The notes: a model not told the origin generated them from the letters alone. Numbered from the stretch's first letter, positions 50,820 through 60,724 are shown. The stretch: DNA of 64,000 nucleotides from Rosa chinensis (GCF_002994745.2 NC_037093.1:9846400-9910399); one strand, 5' to 3'. Numbers and translations: made by a program.

Positions 50820-51240
50820 ATTGCATATAAAATAGGCAGTAGTTTCCAAGTTTCCTCACTCACAAACAGAACCATGCACCTTGTGAAACCTTGTTTACCT
50901 TCAAAAGGCCTAGGCATCTTCTCACACAGTTCCAGCCAAAACCTCTCAACTAACCAACAAAGTTAAGATGGCAGATGAGGAATACAGTACTGCAGAAAAA
51001 TAAAAAGAATTGTATGCTTTTGATGACCTGAAAATTGGTGTCAAAGGGCTTTCAGACTCTGAGGTATCCAAGATTCCCAGAATTTTCATCCACCCACCAG
51101 AGACTGTAAAGAACAAAGCACCAGAAAATGGTGTCAAACTTCAAATCCCAGTTATTGATCTAAAGACATCGGGAATGAACATAGTCGAGAGGAAACGGTC
51201 AATGCAATTAAAGATGCATGTGAAACATGGAGGGATTCAT
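50820..51240 (+). pseudogene. Captured promoter and first exon of a 2-oxoglutarate/Fe(II) dioxygenase
   Basis: ATG at 50968 (MADEEYSTAEK), an in-frame TAA, then ELYAFDDLKIGVKGLSDSEV, SKIPRIFIHPPETVKN and GVKLQIPVIDLKT. A frameshift then leads into REETVNAIKDACETW. This is the N-terminal part of the plant '1-aminocyclopropane-1-carboxylate oxidase homolog' group of dioxygenases. The Fe- and 2OG-binding His/Asp/Arg region is absent. A TATAAAATAGG box about 140 bp upstream indicates captured promoter sequence. Broken by the stop and the frameshift. Confidence 0.8.
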
Positions 51241-51491
51241 AAGTACGCAGCTCCGAAATATATAGTGGCAAAAAGTAAGATAGTTCTTGTCAAACTAGAT
51301 ACCATTTCTAAAACTTCTAACCAAGTTTCAAAATCTGAAAAGCAATAAAAGAACTCCATGACTTCGAATTGCTCAAGTAAGGAAACAAAAGATATTCACA
51401 TCGTATATACAAAGAAAGTTACTGCGACTTCAAAGATGAGGTAAATAGAAAAATGATATTGGAATCATGGACCAGCAGAAATAGCTCTTAC

Positions 51492-51849
51492 CACTCGAGA
51501 ATTTTCTCCCCAATGATTGCTTGTCTGAGTTGAGAGAATATCAAACATGGAAGCAAAAGCGAAATAACAAGCTGCAAGAAACAAATAGGTAAGCAACCTT
51601 TGGCACACCATAATACCAGAATGCAATTTTAAACACAAAACAGAAGTGTAATTTTGCCTTACCCCATTCAAGAGCTTCCTTCCATGTGCCAGTGAAGCCA
51701 TAAGAAGACCCAAAGAACGTACTGTAAAAACTTTTGCTATGAGCAGTATTGCAATCTTGATGGTACTGAGATGACAAAGATCGATGATAAAGAAGCTAGC
51801 ATACCTTCGTTGAACAGCAAATGAGATGATGAGCAGCCAAGACGAATGC
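51492..51849 (-). pseudogene. Three captured exons of an unidentified membrane-protein-like gene
   Basis: Exon-like blocks 51849-51805, 51721-51663 and 51571-51492 are bordered by canonical AG/GT sites. Spliced together they stay open in one frame: HSSWLLIISFAVQR, then TFFGSSYGFTGTWKEALEW, then YFAFASMFDILSTQTSN and HWGENSRV. The hydrophobic, aromatic-rich sequence suggests a membrane protein. I cannot name the family. Confidence 0.45.
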
Positions 51850-52029
51850 CTAAAAGCAACAAGCATTACCAAAACGCAGTGCCAAGATGAACAACCACAA
51901 ACACTGATTCACAAAATCCAAAGATTGAAGAAGCCCTAAAATTCAAGAATCAATAAATCCCTAAATTCCAATGCTTCAAAGAAGTAATTAAACCCAATTT
52001 AGAAAAGACCCACACCAAATTCATGAAGA

Positions 52030-52600
52030 AACGAAAGAATCTGAGGTCTACCTCATTGATGGACTCGGCGCCGGTGAAACGAAAGAATCTGAGGTCTACT
52101 TCATTGATGGACTCCACGTCCTCCTTCCCCACAACGTCGACAACCTCGTCGTCCCTCACCGTCGCCGCCACGTCCCGGCCTTTATCCGCCATGAACTCCT
52201 CAATCTTCCCCAAATCGGAGCTCCAAGGCAAAACCATGTCCTTACAGCTAACCATGTAATCGTAAATCTTGACCTCCTTGTTCGCCAGCTTCACCCAATC
52301 GCGGCTCGCCATGTAGCCCAAAAGCTTGGAGCTGGGGCCGCCGGACTCGGTGACGAGGACGTAGGGATTGGCGCCGTGGTCGAAAACGTCGTTGTTGTGG
52401 ATGCGGTCTCCGCGGGACATGAAGACGGGGGCGGAGAGGAGAGGGACGCGGCGGGCCTTGACGGATCTGACCATGGCGGCCTGGTCGGAGGAGGCGGCGT
52501 TGGAGTGGAGGATGACGATGCCGCCGAGGGCGGCCATGGAGACTGCCATGTGGGACTCGGTGACTGTGTCCATGGGGGAGGAGACGCAGGGGATGGAGAG
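52030..52600 (-). pseudogene. Captured IMP dehydrogenase fragment
   Basis: The - strand reads SIPCVSSPMDTVTESHMAVS, MAALGGI and HSNAASSDQAAMVRSVKARR, then VLVTESGGPSSKLLGYMASR, DWVKLANKEVKIYDYMV and LPWSSDLGKIEEFMADKGRD. This covers the start of the barrel and the CBS (Bateman) subdomain of plant IMPDH, the enzyme for IMP to XMP in guanine nucleotide synthesis. The catalytic-Cys loop and flap are absent. At its 3' end a 48-bp unit (16 residues, ESINEVDLRFFRFTGA) is duplicated in tandem (about 52028-52123). The frame is open but the fragment cannot be catalytic. Confidence 0.85.
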
Positions 52601-52759
52601 ACTATTATGAGGGTTGATAGTTTGTATGTCGAGAGAGGGGGTCGAGAGAGGGTTGATAGTTTGTATTCTGAGGCTATTCTGAGATTTTGTTTTGTTTTCT
52701 TCTTTCTTTTGGACACGATGCGGCATGACAATTAAACTTAAAAAAAATCTCAAAGTCAC

Positions 52760-53265
52760 TCCCACAACAGAAAGCTCACCATCTGTTGTATGAGTGCTGT
52801 ACATAAAATCAAAATTTGGAAACACGGAGGGAAACATGCCGCCTACAACATTTTGGCTCAAAATGTTACCGCCTATGTTCCTTCTTCACACAACAGAATA
52901 GCTTAAATCTGTTGTCTAATTTCTATAGCTTGCGACATTCAAGTAAGCTTCCTCAAAATTTGGCGCCTAGTTTTCAATCACACAACGAAAATCTTAAGCA
53001 CCGTTGTGCCTAGTAGCCCAAATTTCAGATTTCAAGAGGCAACCAAGACTCCAGAGTGGAGGGAAATCTGCCGCTAAATTTTCTAAGACTCAGACAACGG
53101 AAAATACTTAATTCCGTTGTGCAATGTAGTTATGATAAAAAAGTTATCATTTTGTTGACATTCACACAACATAACATCACTAATACCGTTGTACAATAGA
53201 CTTTACTTAAACACACAACAGATGATTTCTGTTCCGTTGTGTGATTGGTGTTGTGTGATGCAGTT
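52760..53265. repeat. Right subterminal repeat zone of the Pack-CACTA
   Basis: ACAACAG, ACAACGG and CCGTTGT motifs recur about every 40-60 bp in both orientations up to the right TIR. Confidence 0.75.
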
Positions 53266-53277
53266 TTTGTAGTAGTG

Positions 53278-54002
53278 AAGCAAAGCATGAAGGTGCAGAA
53301 ACATGGAAGTGATGATGATCTATTAAAGAGAATGGAGTAGAAAAATATATCCAAGGAAAAAGAGAAAAGCATCTAGCTTTCTTCATGTGGGTAGGAAACA
53401 TGAACATGTGAATATTGAGCTGGTTTTAGGTCAGTTTCTGCCCCTTTATTCCTTCAATTATTTCTCCACCAAAAGTTCAGATTTTTCTCATGACTTCTTC
53501 ATAACAAATGTTCCTTTATGAGTGTAGATCATCTTGCTAGAATTTCAGAGTTTTTGGAATAGTGGTTGGGCCGGAAATGCTACTGGACTCCTTACAGGTC
53601 CAGTTTTCCAGTTTTGCTTCTGCAGAAAATTGGACTGATTGTTTGAAGGTCTTCCACTTCTATCTGGCTCTTGCACTCTTCATAAGAAATGTTTCTTCGA
53701 ATGTCTAGAATTGATCTGCAGAGTTTCAGCTCATTTGGAGTTCATTTGTTCAGGCGGCCGCTCCTTCTTCCTTGTCTAGCTCACTTTCTCCTAGCCGGAG
53801 TAAGAAAATGTTCTAAGGTTGACTTTTTAGTGCATTTCCATTATTCTCCATCATTTCCTAGCATGATAATGAAAATAAAATAAATATATATAAATAAACA
53901 CAAAGTTTAACCAAAAGTACAAGATTAGGGAAATAATGAAATTCGATTAGTCAACATTAAATTTGAACTTTAGAACAAGTAATTTCCATGTTTTTGGGCA
54001 CA
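53278..54002 (-). repeat. Continuation of array unit 5 into a fuller LTR upstream region
   Basis: The sequence resumes the array repeat (CAAAGCATGAAGGTGCAG) to about 53388. It then departs from the inner units after CTTCATGTG: they continue with a primer-binding-site leader, this copy with about 610 bp not seen in the other units. On the - strand the sequence could begin TGTGCCCAAAAACATGG at 54002, a plausible LTR start. If so, this is the only copy with a full U3 and the LTR is about 2.1 kb. No TSD matching GAATC (38871-38875) is found on this side, so the boundary is uncertain. Confidence 0.45.
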
Positions 54003-54228
54003 AATATGTATATGTACATACATGTACAGTTGCAAACATAATTAGCTATAATGGGCCACGCTCATTGTACCGCCAAATGTACTAATTCCAACTAAAGGAA
54101 TGACACGCAGACACACCGCCAGGCAGGCTACAGCCTCAGCGTCGGACCACCTTCAGATCACCGCCGACGCGCCGCCACGCGCCACGCCAAGATGGCATTA
54201 GAAGCTTCTGAAACTGGGAACTGAAGCA

Positions 54229-54528
54229 TGTCAGTCCCACATCGAAAACAAAGAGAAGCTCAACCTCTTCCTCACCTATAAAAGGTTCTCTCCTCTCTCC
54301 TCATTAATGACGCATTCAATACTTATCTACTGTTACTTTGTCAACACAAATACATTGACTAACTTAGGCATCGGAGAGCAGAAGACCTCCCGGCGCGGTC
54401 TCCCTCTGACACCCATTGTATTTCACTTAACAGGTAACGGGAGCTTCGAGAACAACACAAGTACCGATCCGCTCACCGGATCAGCGTTAGCTAGGGTCCA
54501 GCTACCGCTGGACTTTGAGATATCAACA
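54229..54528 (+). repeat. 5' LTR (minimal extent) of the Tat element
   Basis: TGTCAGTCCCACATCG at 54229 could be its start, though the LTR may begin up to about 180 bp earlier. It contains TATAAAAG (54277-54284) followed by a CT-rich start-site region. It ends ATATCAACA immediately before the primer-binding site. Confidence 0.6.
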
Positions 54529-54548
54529 TTGGCGCCGTCTGTGGGAAC
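54529..54548 (+). promoter_or_regulatory. Primer-binding site of the Tat element
   Basis: TTGGCGCCGTCTGTGGGAAC directly after the LTR end. The TGGCGCC...GTGGGAA form is usual in plant Tat/Ogre-type gypsy elements. Confidence 0.75.
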
Positions 54549-54581
54549 CCTTGAACAGAAGGTCATCCCACTACAATCACC

Positions 54582-55682
54582 ATGACTAACGGTTGCGGGG
54601 GAAACGCTGAGGAGCAGGCAGAACAGCCCGCCATCCCCCAACCCTCCGACCCCGCGATCGGCGTTAACCGCGCACTATTCACAACCCCGGCCAACCCCGG
54701 CGGTGAGGCAAATCCAGGCAGCAGCCGCCCATCAGGCCAAGATCTTGTCACCATGTACGAGCTAGCACTGGCGGATCTTCACAAGGCAAACAGAGAACAT
54801 GAGGAGGAGCGCAGGGAAAAGGCTGAAGCCCAAAGGCAGGTGGCTACACTAATGACACGTTTTGAGGAACTAAAGAAGACTCTAGCGGCCACCGACCGCC
54901 CAGCACAGAGCGAGTAGTCACGTAGCACCAGGCGTAGTCGACCCAGCACCGGAACATTGGTACCAGGGCCGGTCGTACAGATGCAGGTACCGCTGAACCC
55001 ACCTGAGTTGTTGGGAATGGGACCGCCGCCCATACCTCAGCTAATGTTAGAGCAAGTGGCGGAATCACTCCCGCACACCAACCGCTCAGAAACCAGGGGG
55101 AGGACAGAAGGTAGTCCGCCTGTGCCGAGGTGCAGGCCAGCCCAGCGGATCATTCAGACCGATTCCGCCGATGAGGCAACCGCCCAGCTATTGGAAAGGA
55201 TGCACCAACTGGAGCAGAGATTGATCCGGGCGGAGTCGGGCGTCCCAGCGCCAACTCGGAATCCGCTCTTCACTTCCAGACCCTGACCCTTTTCCGCTGC
55301 AATTCTGCAGGCTGTCAGACCAGCATATGCAAAAACCCCAAAGATGCCGCACTACGGCGGAATGTCTGATCCCTTCGTCCACATGGACACCTTCAAGAAG
55401 GTCACCAACAACAAGGGTTTCGACGACGCCACCTTATGCCATTTGTTCAGCGAAACGTTGGATGGCGAGGCAATGAACTGGTTCTTTGAATGTCCGCCAG
55501 GTTCTGTCGGCTCATTCCATGCACTATCACACGCTTTCCTCTCCCGTTTCATCTTATTGTCCGCCGGGCATCACAACACAAGTCAGCTGTTCAGCATTAA
55601 GTAGGGGGAGGATGAATCACTGAAGGCCTTCGTCACAAGGTGGCGGGCGGCAGCGTCTCAGTGCCGCGACCTAGACAAAACT
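54582..55682 (+). pseudogene. Tat gag N-terminal and capsid part, three in-frame stops
   Basis: The frame from ATG 54582 continues into the long pol frame and is broken only by TAG (54915), TGA (55284) and TAG (55602). It contains a coiled-coil-like ELALADLHKANREHEEERRE and a capsid-like region (PHYGGMSDPFVHMDTFKKVT, ETLDGEAMNWFFECPPGSVG, FHALSHAFLSRF). The frame is otherwise open, and each stop could be one C-to-T change from a sense codon (CAG or CGA). This suggests recent inactivation by deamination. Confidence 0.8.
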
Positions 55683-58600
55683 ATGGCATCAGCGGCCTTC
55701 AGGAAGGGACTTCTCAAGGGACCGTTCCTCTATCACCTCAACTACAGTCATCCCAATGCGACGTATGACCACGTCATGAGTGAGGCGGTCATTCACGGCC
55801 AGGCGGAATTCATCACATATGGAGAAACCCCACCACCACCAACACCGCCAACAAAGTCAACACAACCATCCTCCAGTCACCAGGAAACCGCTAACAAAAC
55901 CCCCTCAGCACCGCCAACTGACAAGAAAAGGGAGAGGCAGCAGGGCCACCACCAGAACAAGCGGCAGAAGGACCAGCATTACAACAGGGGAAACCGCCCA
56001 ACCCATGGAGATAACCGCAACAAGCAGGCGGAGTCCTCGCAGCGGTATGCAGTTTTCACGGTCTTAACGGCCTCGTATGAAGATATCTATAATCAGTGCA
56101 AGGATCAGATTCCACCGCCACCCCCTCCAAAGTACCCAAAAACGGGTAAACCCAGGAACACCGGCAAGTGGTGCAAATACCACGAGGACAGCGGCCACAA
56201 TACCAATAGCTGCAATGCTCTCAAAACAGCCGTTGAGACCTTGTACCGTGACGGCAAGATGGAACAGTTCAGGGTGCGCCAACCACCACCAATAATTGCC
56301 AACGTCGAGACCTTGGGCCGCATCAACACCATCGATGGCGGTGCTCCAATCACCAACATGTCCCACAGGGCAAGAAAGCGCTATGCACGTGCTAATCATC
56401 CGAAGGAAGTCTGCAACATCCGCTACGAAAGATCCGCCAAACTCCCAAGATCAGGTTGGGAACCTATTACCTTCTCAGAGGAGGAGGAACGCGGAGTGCA
56501 TTTACCCCATGATGACCCATTCTTGGTCGATGCCATTCTTGGCAAATTCTCAGTAGGGAGAATCTTAGTGGATAGCGGATCCGCTGTCAACGTTATCTTC
56601 AGCGGTTGCTACGACCATCTCAAGCGAAACAAAAAACTACTCCAGGATCACGAGCCACTGCTCAGCTTTTCCGGTGACGTCACACAACCGCTAGGGTCAG
56701 ATTACATGCGCTTGGTTATTGGCACTAGTCCGTACATGGCGGAGGTGCATACGGAGTTCATTATCGTCGACTGTTTCAGTTCATACAACGCCATCATTGG
56801 TCGACCAGCGCTTAACAAGCTCAAGTGCATCATTGCCGGGTACATGCTTCTCATGAAGTTCCCCACACCCAACGGCACGGGCTGTGTGAGGGGAAGCCAG
56901 CAGCTGGCACGAGAATGTTATTCAACGACTATAGCGCGGTCAACGCGCCGTCATGAAATTCTGACGGTGGGTAATGAGGCACCGCCACCAAACATCTTTG
57001 AGGATCCTAGGGATGAGGAGGAGAAATATGTAAGGAAGGAGCCGGTCAACCCGGGCACATCGTTAAAGGTTGTCTACATCTCAGACGAACACCCTGAGCG
57101 GACAGTCCGCATAGGCGCCCAACTAGATCCAGAGGTGGAGGCAGAACTCACTCAATTCCTACGTGACAACGCTGCCGTCTTTGCATGGTCCTACGCAGAC
57201 ATGCCAGGTATCTCCCCTGAAATTATCACTCATAAGCTGACCATCAAACCCTCCTTTTACCCTATCAAGCAGAAGCGGAGGGCCTTTGATGAGGAAAAAT
57301 ACCGGGCAATCGGAGAGGAGGTCGCCAAACTACGGGACATTGGGTTCATCCGCCAAGTCATCTATCCCCAGTGGATCTCAAATTTGGTAATGGTAAAAAA
57401 GCCCAGCGGCAAGTGGCGGATGTGCGTCGACTTCAAAAATCTCAACAAGGCATGCCCAAAGGATAGTTTCCCGCTACCTCGTATCGATCAGTTAGTCGAT
57501 TCAACTGCCGGACACGAGCTCCTCAGCATGATGGACGCTTTCTCCGGATACAATCAGATCAGGATGCACCCCAGCGACCAGGAATGCACCACCTTCACCA
57601 CCGACAAAGGCCTCTACTGCTACAATGTCATGCCTTTCGGCTTGAAGAACGCCGGTGCAACTTACCAGCGGTTGATGAACGCCATGTTCGCTGAGCATCT
57701 GGGCAAAATCATCGAGGTCTACGTGGACGACATGCTAGTTAAGAGCATAAAGGCCAGTGGACATGTGGCAAACCTCAGAATCATAGTAACCATCCTCCTG
57801 GCCTATGATATGCGCCTCAACCCAGAAAAATGTTTCTTTGCAGTCACCGCTAGCAAATTTCTCGGTTACATCGTCAGCGAGCGAGGTATCGAGGCTAACC
57901 CGGATAAGGTACAGGCCATCCTTAACCTGGCGAACCCCGAGTATAAGGTGGACGTCCAGTGCCTCCAGGGCAAGTTAACCGCCCTTTCTCGATTCATCTC
58001 TCGACTCACTGATAGGTGTGCCCCATTCTTCAAACTCCTCAAAACAACTCACAAGAAAGTCATTGACTGGAACCCAGAGTGTCAGGCGGCGTTCCAGGGC
58101 CTAAAGGAATACCTGGCGGCAGTCCCTCTCCTTTCTGTCCCTGTGCAAGGAGAAACACTGTTCATTTATCTAGCGGTCTCGGCAACGGTGATAAGTTGCG
58201 CCATTGTCCGGCGGGAAGGCCAGGATGAGCTCCCAGTGTTCTACGCCGGCAGAGGCATGAACGGAGCAGAAACAAGATATTCACCGTTGGAGCAACTAGC
58301 CCTCGCACTTATCGTTGCCGCCAGACGCCTCCGGCAATACTTCCAGGCTCACACGATCCATGTGTTAACCAATCAACCGCTGAGGCAAGTGATGCAGAAC
58401 CCTGAACACTCGGGGCGCCTCAGTAAGTGGGCCATTGAGCTCAGCGAATTCGACATAGAGTACAAGCCAAGAACCGCCATGAAGGGCCAGGCAGTGGCAG
58501 ACTTCATCGCTGAACTTACTGAGCGTCAGCCGGAACCCGGTACTCAAACAGAGCCCGGAACAGAAATAGTAAACGGTGAAAAGGCAACTCCCCTACAGTC

Positions 58601-59588
58601 AAACTGGAACTTGCATGTGGACGGCTCTGCCTGCGCCAAGGCCAGCGGTGCCGAAGTCATCTTAACAGGACCCGGGGGACTGAACGCGGAGTACGCGTTG
58701 AAATTCAACTTCAAAGCTTCAAACAATATGGCGGAGTACGAGGCACTTGTCGCCGGTCTACTCCTCGCCATTGACTCAGGAGCTGACAGCGTCAACATAT
58801 TCAGCGACTCGCAACTAGTCGTTAAGCAGGTCAACGACAGCTTCCAGGCCAAGGACCAGCAGTTAGCGGCATATTTGGGGTACGTCAAAACGTTGCTAAA
58901 AAAGTTCAAATTTCACACCATCACACAAATCCCTAGGGAAAAGAACGCTAAGGCTGATTCACTGGCGAGACTGGCAACCGCCCAACCACATCAGAGTCCA
59001 GCGGACACAAGGGTGGAGTACCTTGACAAGCCAAGTATCACAAAGACCCTGGCGGAGATTTTCAACATTCAGGTCAATCCCAGCTGGATGGACGAGATCA
59101 TTGCATATAAACGCAGCGGCACATTGCCAGAAGATAAGGTCCACGCAAGACAGCTCAAGCGCAGAGCAACCCGCTACAACATCCAGGATGGCAAGCTTTA
59201 CCGCCAGGGATTCACCCATCCCAACCTCCGCTGTCTAACCCCAGAGGAGGGAAAGGTCGTCCTAGCAGAAATCCATGGCGGAGAATGTGGAAACCACTCG
59301 GGCGCCAGATCCTTGGCCAACCGCACAATGCGACAAGGCTACTTCTGGCCCACGCTTGGTGATGACGCCCGGCGGATTTCGAGGTCTTGCCACAAATGCC
59401 AACAATTTGCAGATCTCCCACACGCACCGGCGGAACCACTGTCAGTCATCATCGGCCCATGGATTCATTCCACGTGGGGCCTTGATTTGATGGGAAAGTT
59501 CCAAACCGCCAAGGGCCAGTTCAAGTACATCATTGTTGCCATCGACTACAACAGTAAGTGGGTAGAAGCGGAGCCACTGACGACATAA
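55683..59588 (+). CDS. Tat gag C-terminus and pol: protease, reverse transcriptase, dual RNase H, integrase N-terminus (1301 codons open)
   Basis: Same frame as the upstream gag. Residue positions count from 55683. Gag end with a Cys/His motif CKYHEDSGHNTNSC (about 164-177); aspartic protease VDSGSAVNVIF (about 295); reverse transcriptase with KKPSGKWRMCVDFKNLNKAC and the catalytic YVDDM (about 679-683); RNase H ending FDIEYKPRTAMKGQAVADFI (about 820-945); second, archaeal-type RNase H NLHVDGSACAKASGAEVILT to IPREKNAKADSLARL (about 975-1100); integrase zinc region H-H-C-C (HGGECGNHSG ... CHKCQQ, about 1190-1240) and core start WGLDLMGK, IIVAIDYNSKWVEAEPLTT. A frameshift at about 59585 ends the frame inside the integrase core. 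No chromodomain, as expected for Tat. Confidence 0.92.
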   Translation: MASAAFRKGLLKGPFLYHLNYSHPNATYDHVMSEAVIHGQAEFITYGETPPPPTPPTKSTQPSSSHQETANKTPSAPPTDKKRERQQGHHQNKRQKDQHYNRGNRPTHGDNRNKQAESSQRYAVFTVLTASYEDIYNQCKDQIPPPPPPKYPKTGKPRNTGKWCKYHEDSGHNTNSCNALKTAVETLYRDGKMEQFRVRQPPPIIANVETLGRINTIDGGAPITNMSHRARKRYARANHPKEVCNIRYERSAKLPRSGWEPITFSEEEERGVHLPHDDPFLVDAILGKFSVGRILVDSGSAVNVIFSGCYDHLKRNKKLLQDHEPLLSFSGDVTQPLGSDYMRLVIGTSPYMAEVHTEFIIVDCFSSYNAIIGRPALNKLKCIIAGYMLLMKFPTPNGTGCVRGSQQLARECYSTTIARSTRRHEILTVGNEAPPPNIFEDPRDEEEKYVRKEPVNPGTSLKVVYISDEHPERTVRIGAQLDPEVEAELTQFLRDNAAVFAWSYADMPGISPEIITHKLTIKPSFYPIKQKRRAFDEEKYRAIGEEVAKLRDIGFIRQVIYPQWISNLVMVKKPSGKWRMCVDFKNLNKACPKDSFPLPRIDQLVDSTAGHELLSMMDAFSGYNQIRMHPSDQECTTFTTDKGLYCYNVMPFGLKNAGATYQRLMNAMFAEHLGKIIEVYVDDMLVKSIKASGHVANLRIIVTILLAYDMRLNPEKCFFAVTASKFLGYIVSERGIEANPDKVQAILNLANPEYKVDVQCLQGKLTALSRFISRLTDRCAPFFKLLKTTHKKVIDWNPECQAAFQGLKEYLAAVPLLSVPVQGETLFIYLAVSATVISCAIVRREGQDELPVFYAGRGMNGAETRYSPLEQLALALIVAARRLRQYFQAHTIHVLTNQPLRQVMQNPEHSGRLSKWAIELSEFDIEYKPRTAMKGQAVADFIAELTERQPEPGTQTEPGTEIVNGEKATPLQSNWNLHVDGSACAKASGAEVILTGPGGLNAEYALKFNFKASNNMAEYEALVAGLLLAIDSGADSVNIFSDSQLVVKQVNDSFQAKDQQLAAYLGYVKTLLKKFKFHTITQIPREKNAKADSLARLATAQPHQSPADTRVEYLDKPSITKTLAEIFNIQVNPSWMDEIIAYKRSGTLPEDKVHARQLKRRATRYNIQDGKLYRQGFTHPNLRCLTPEEGKVVLAEIHGGECGNHSGARSLANRTMRQGYFWPTLGDDARRISRSCHKCQQFADLPHAPAEPLSVIIGPWIHSTWGLDLMGKFQTAKGQFKYIIVAIDYNSKWVEAEPLTT

Positions 59589-60304
59589 CTACCGCAAAGG
59601 TAATTCGCTTCCTTTGGAAGAATATCTACTGCCGCTATGGTGTCCCATATACAATCATTACAGACAACGGCACACAGTTTAACAATAAGGAACTCATCTC
59701 ATTTGCCGCCAACCTGGGCACCAAGTTAAGTTTTGCATCTGTCGCCCATCCCCAAACCAACGGCCAGGTCGAAGCAGCAAACAAGATAATCAAGAAGCTG
59801 CTAAAAAAGAAGCTCGACGACGCCAAGGGTTTGTGGGCGGAAAAACTTCCAGAAGTCCTATGGGCCATCCAGACAACTCCAACTACCGCCACCGGCGAAA
59901 CTCCTTTTTGTATGATGTTCGGCACAGAAGCTGTCCTTCCTATTGAGGTAACTCAGCCTACCGCTAGGGTCGACGGCTACTACCCAGAGACCAACAGCGA
60001 CGGCGTTAACTTGGACAGGGACCTCCTAGAAGAAAAAAGACACAAGGCCCATTTACACAATTTACAAAACAAACAACTGGTATCGCGTTTCTACAACGCC
60101 AGAGTCAAGGCCCGGAACCTCCAACTAGGGGACTCGGTCATGAAGGAAGTCATTCCGCCACCAACAAAACTCCGCCCAACTTGGGAAGGCCCGTACAAAA
60201 TTGTGGAAGTCGTTAGCCCAGGCACCTTCTACTTAATGGACAAAGACGGCGTCACATCGACCCACCCTTGGAATACTGAACACCTTCGGTATTACTACAA
60301 ATAG
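59558..60304 (+). pseudogene. Tat integrase core (2nd Asp, Glu) and C-terminus, frameshifted from pol
   Basis: Continues the integrase after the frameshift: ITTAKVIRFLWKNIYCRYGV, IITDNGTQFNN (second catalytic Asp), HPQTNGQVEAANKIIKKLL (catalytic Glu), then FGTEAVLPIEVTQPTA and the C-terminal LRPTWEGPYKIVEVVSPGTF. It ends with TAG at 60302-60304. A single one-base deletion (or a two-base gain) near 59585 accounts for the frame change. The real coding part starts at about 59585; the upstream Met is coincidental. Confidence 0.9.
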
Positions 60305-60724
60305 TCTGACCGCTACCCAGGAGCATCTTGACTTAGCTAAATTTTTGTTCAAATATTTAGCTAAGGGAAGCTACCCAACGGGTACTACCCCACTTTTGTA
60401 CACTGATCCATCAGCTATCAATGAAATGAGGAATTATTCAAACCATTGTTACCAAGTCTAGCACTGAGGGCAACTGGCAACGCTAGCAATCGTCGGCGGA
60501 CCTCGTCCGCTACGTGGTGCACTTGGACCAATCTTAATTCCTTTAATGTTTCATTGATCGACAGAAGAAAAATATAACTCAAAGCACTAGCACTGCAAAC
60601 ACATCATGGCAAACCAATTCAGAAATTTATTTCACTTCCCAACATTCTTTACAAACTGTCGTGCCTCAGCGGCCACAAAACAAAGAGAAAAGAGTAGGAA
60701 AGTCTCTAGCGGTCTCAGCTGGCT
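60305..60724. other. Region between pol stop and antisense gene stop
   Basis: About 420 bp where sense and antisense transcripts would converge. It holds no ORF of note; possible 3' UTRs of both. Confidence 0.5.

Larger units (their letters stand above)
46506..53277. mobile_element. Pack-CACTA element carrying several host-gene fragments (6.77 kb)
   Basis: The ends are CACTACTACAAAAACTGCAT and its inverted complement ATGCAGTTTTTGTAGTAGTG, near-perfect TIRs extending through ATCACACAAC. The 3-bp TSD AAG is at 46503-46505 and 53278-53280; removing the element restores the array repeat exactly. Subterminal zones (46530-47110 and 52760-53265) hold many ACAACAG/ACAACGG motifs in both orientations. 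No transposase is seen. The interior holds intron-containing fragments of unrelated genes on both strands, so the cargo was captured from genomic DNA, not cDNA. Confidence 0.92.

Noticed and set aside
52368..52735. GC-rich + strand ORFs opposite the IMPDH fragment
   Set aside because: Antisense shadows of the IMPDH-like frame, which has clear family motifs on the - strand.
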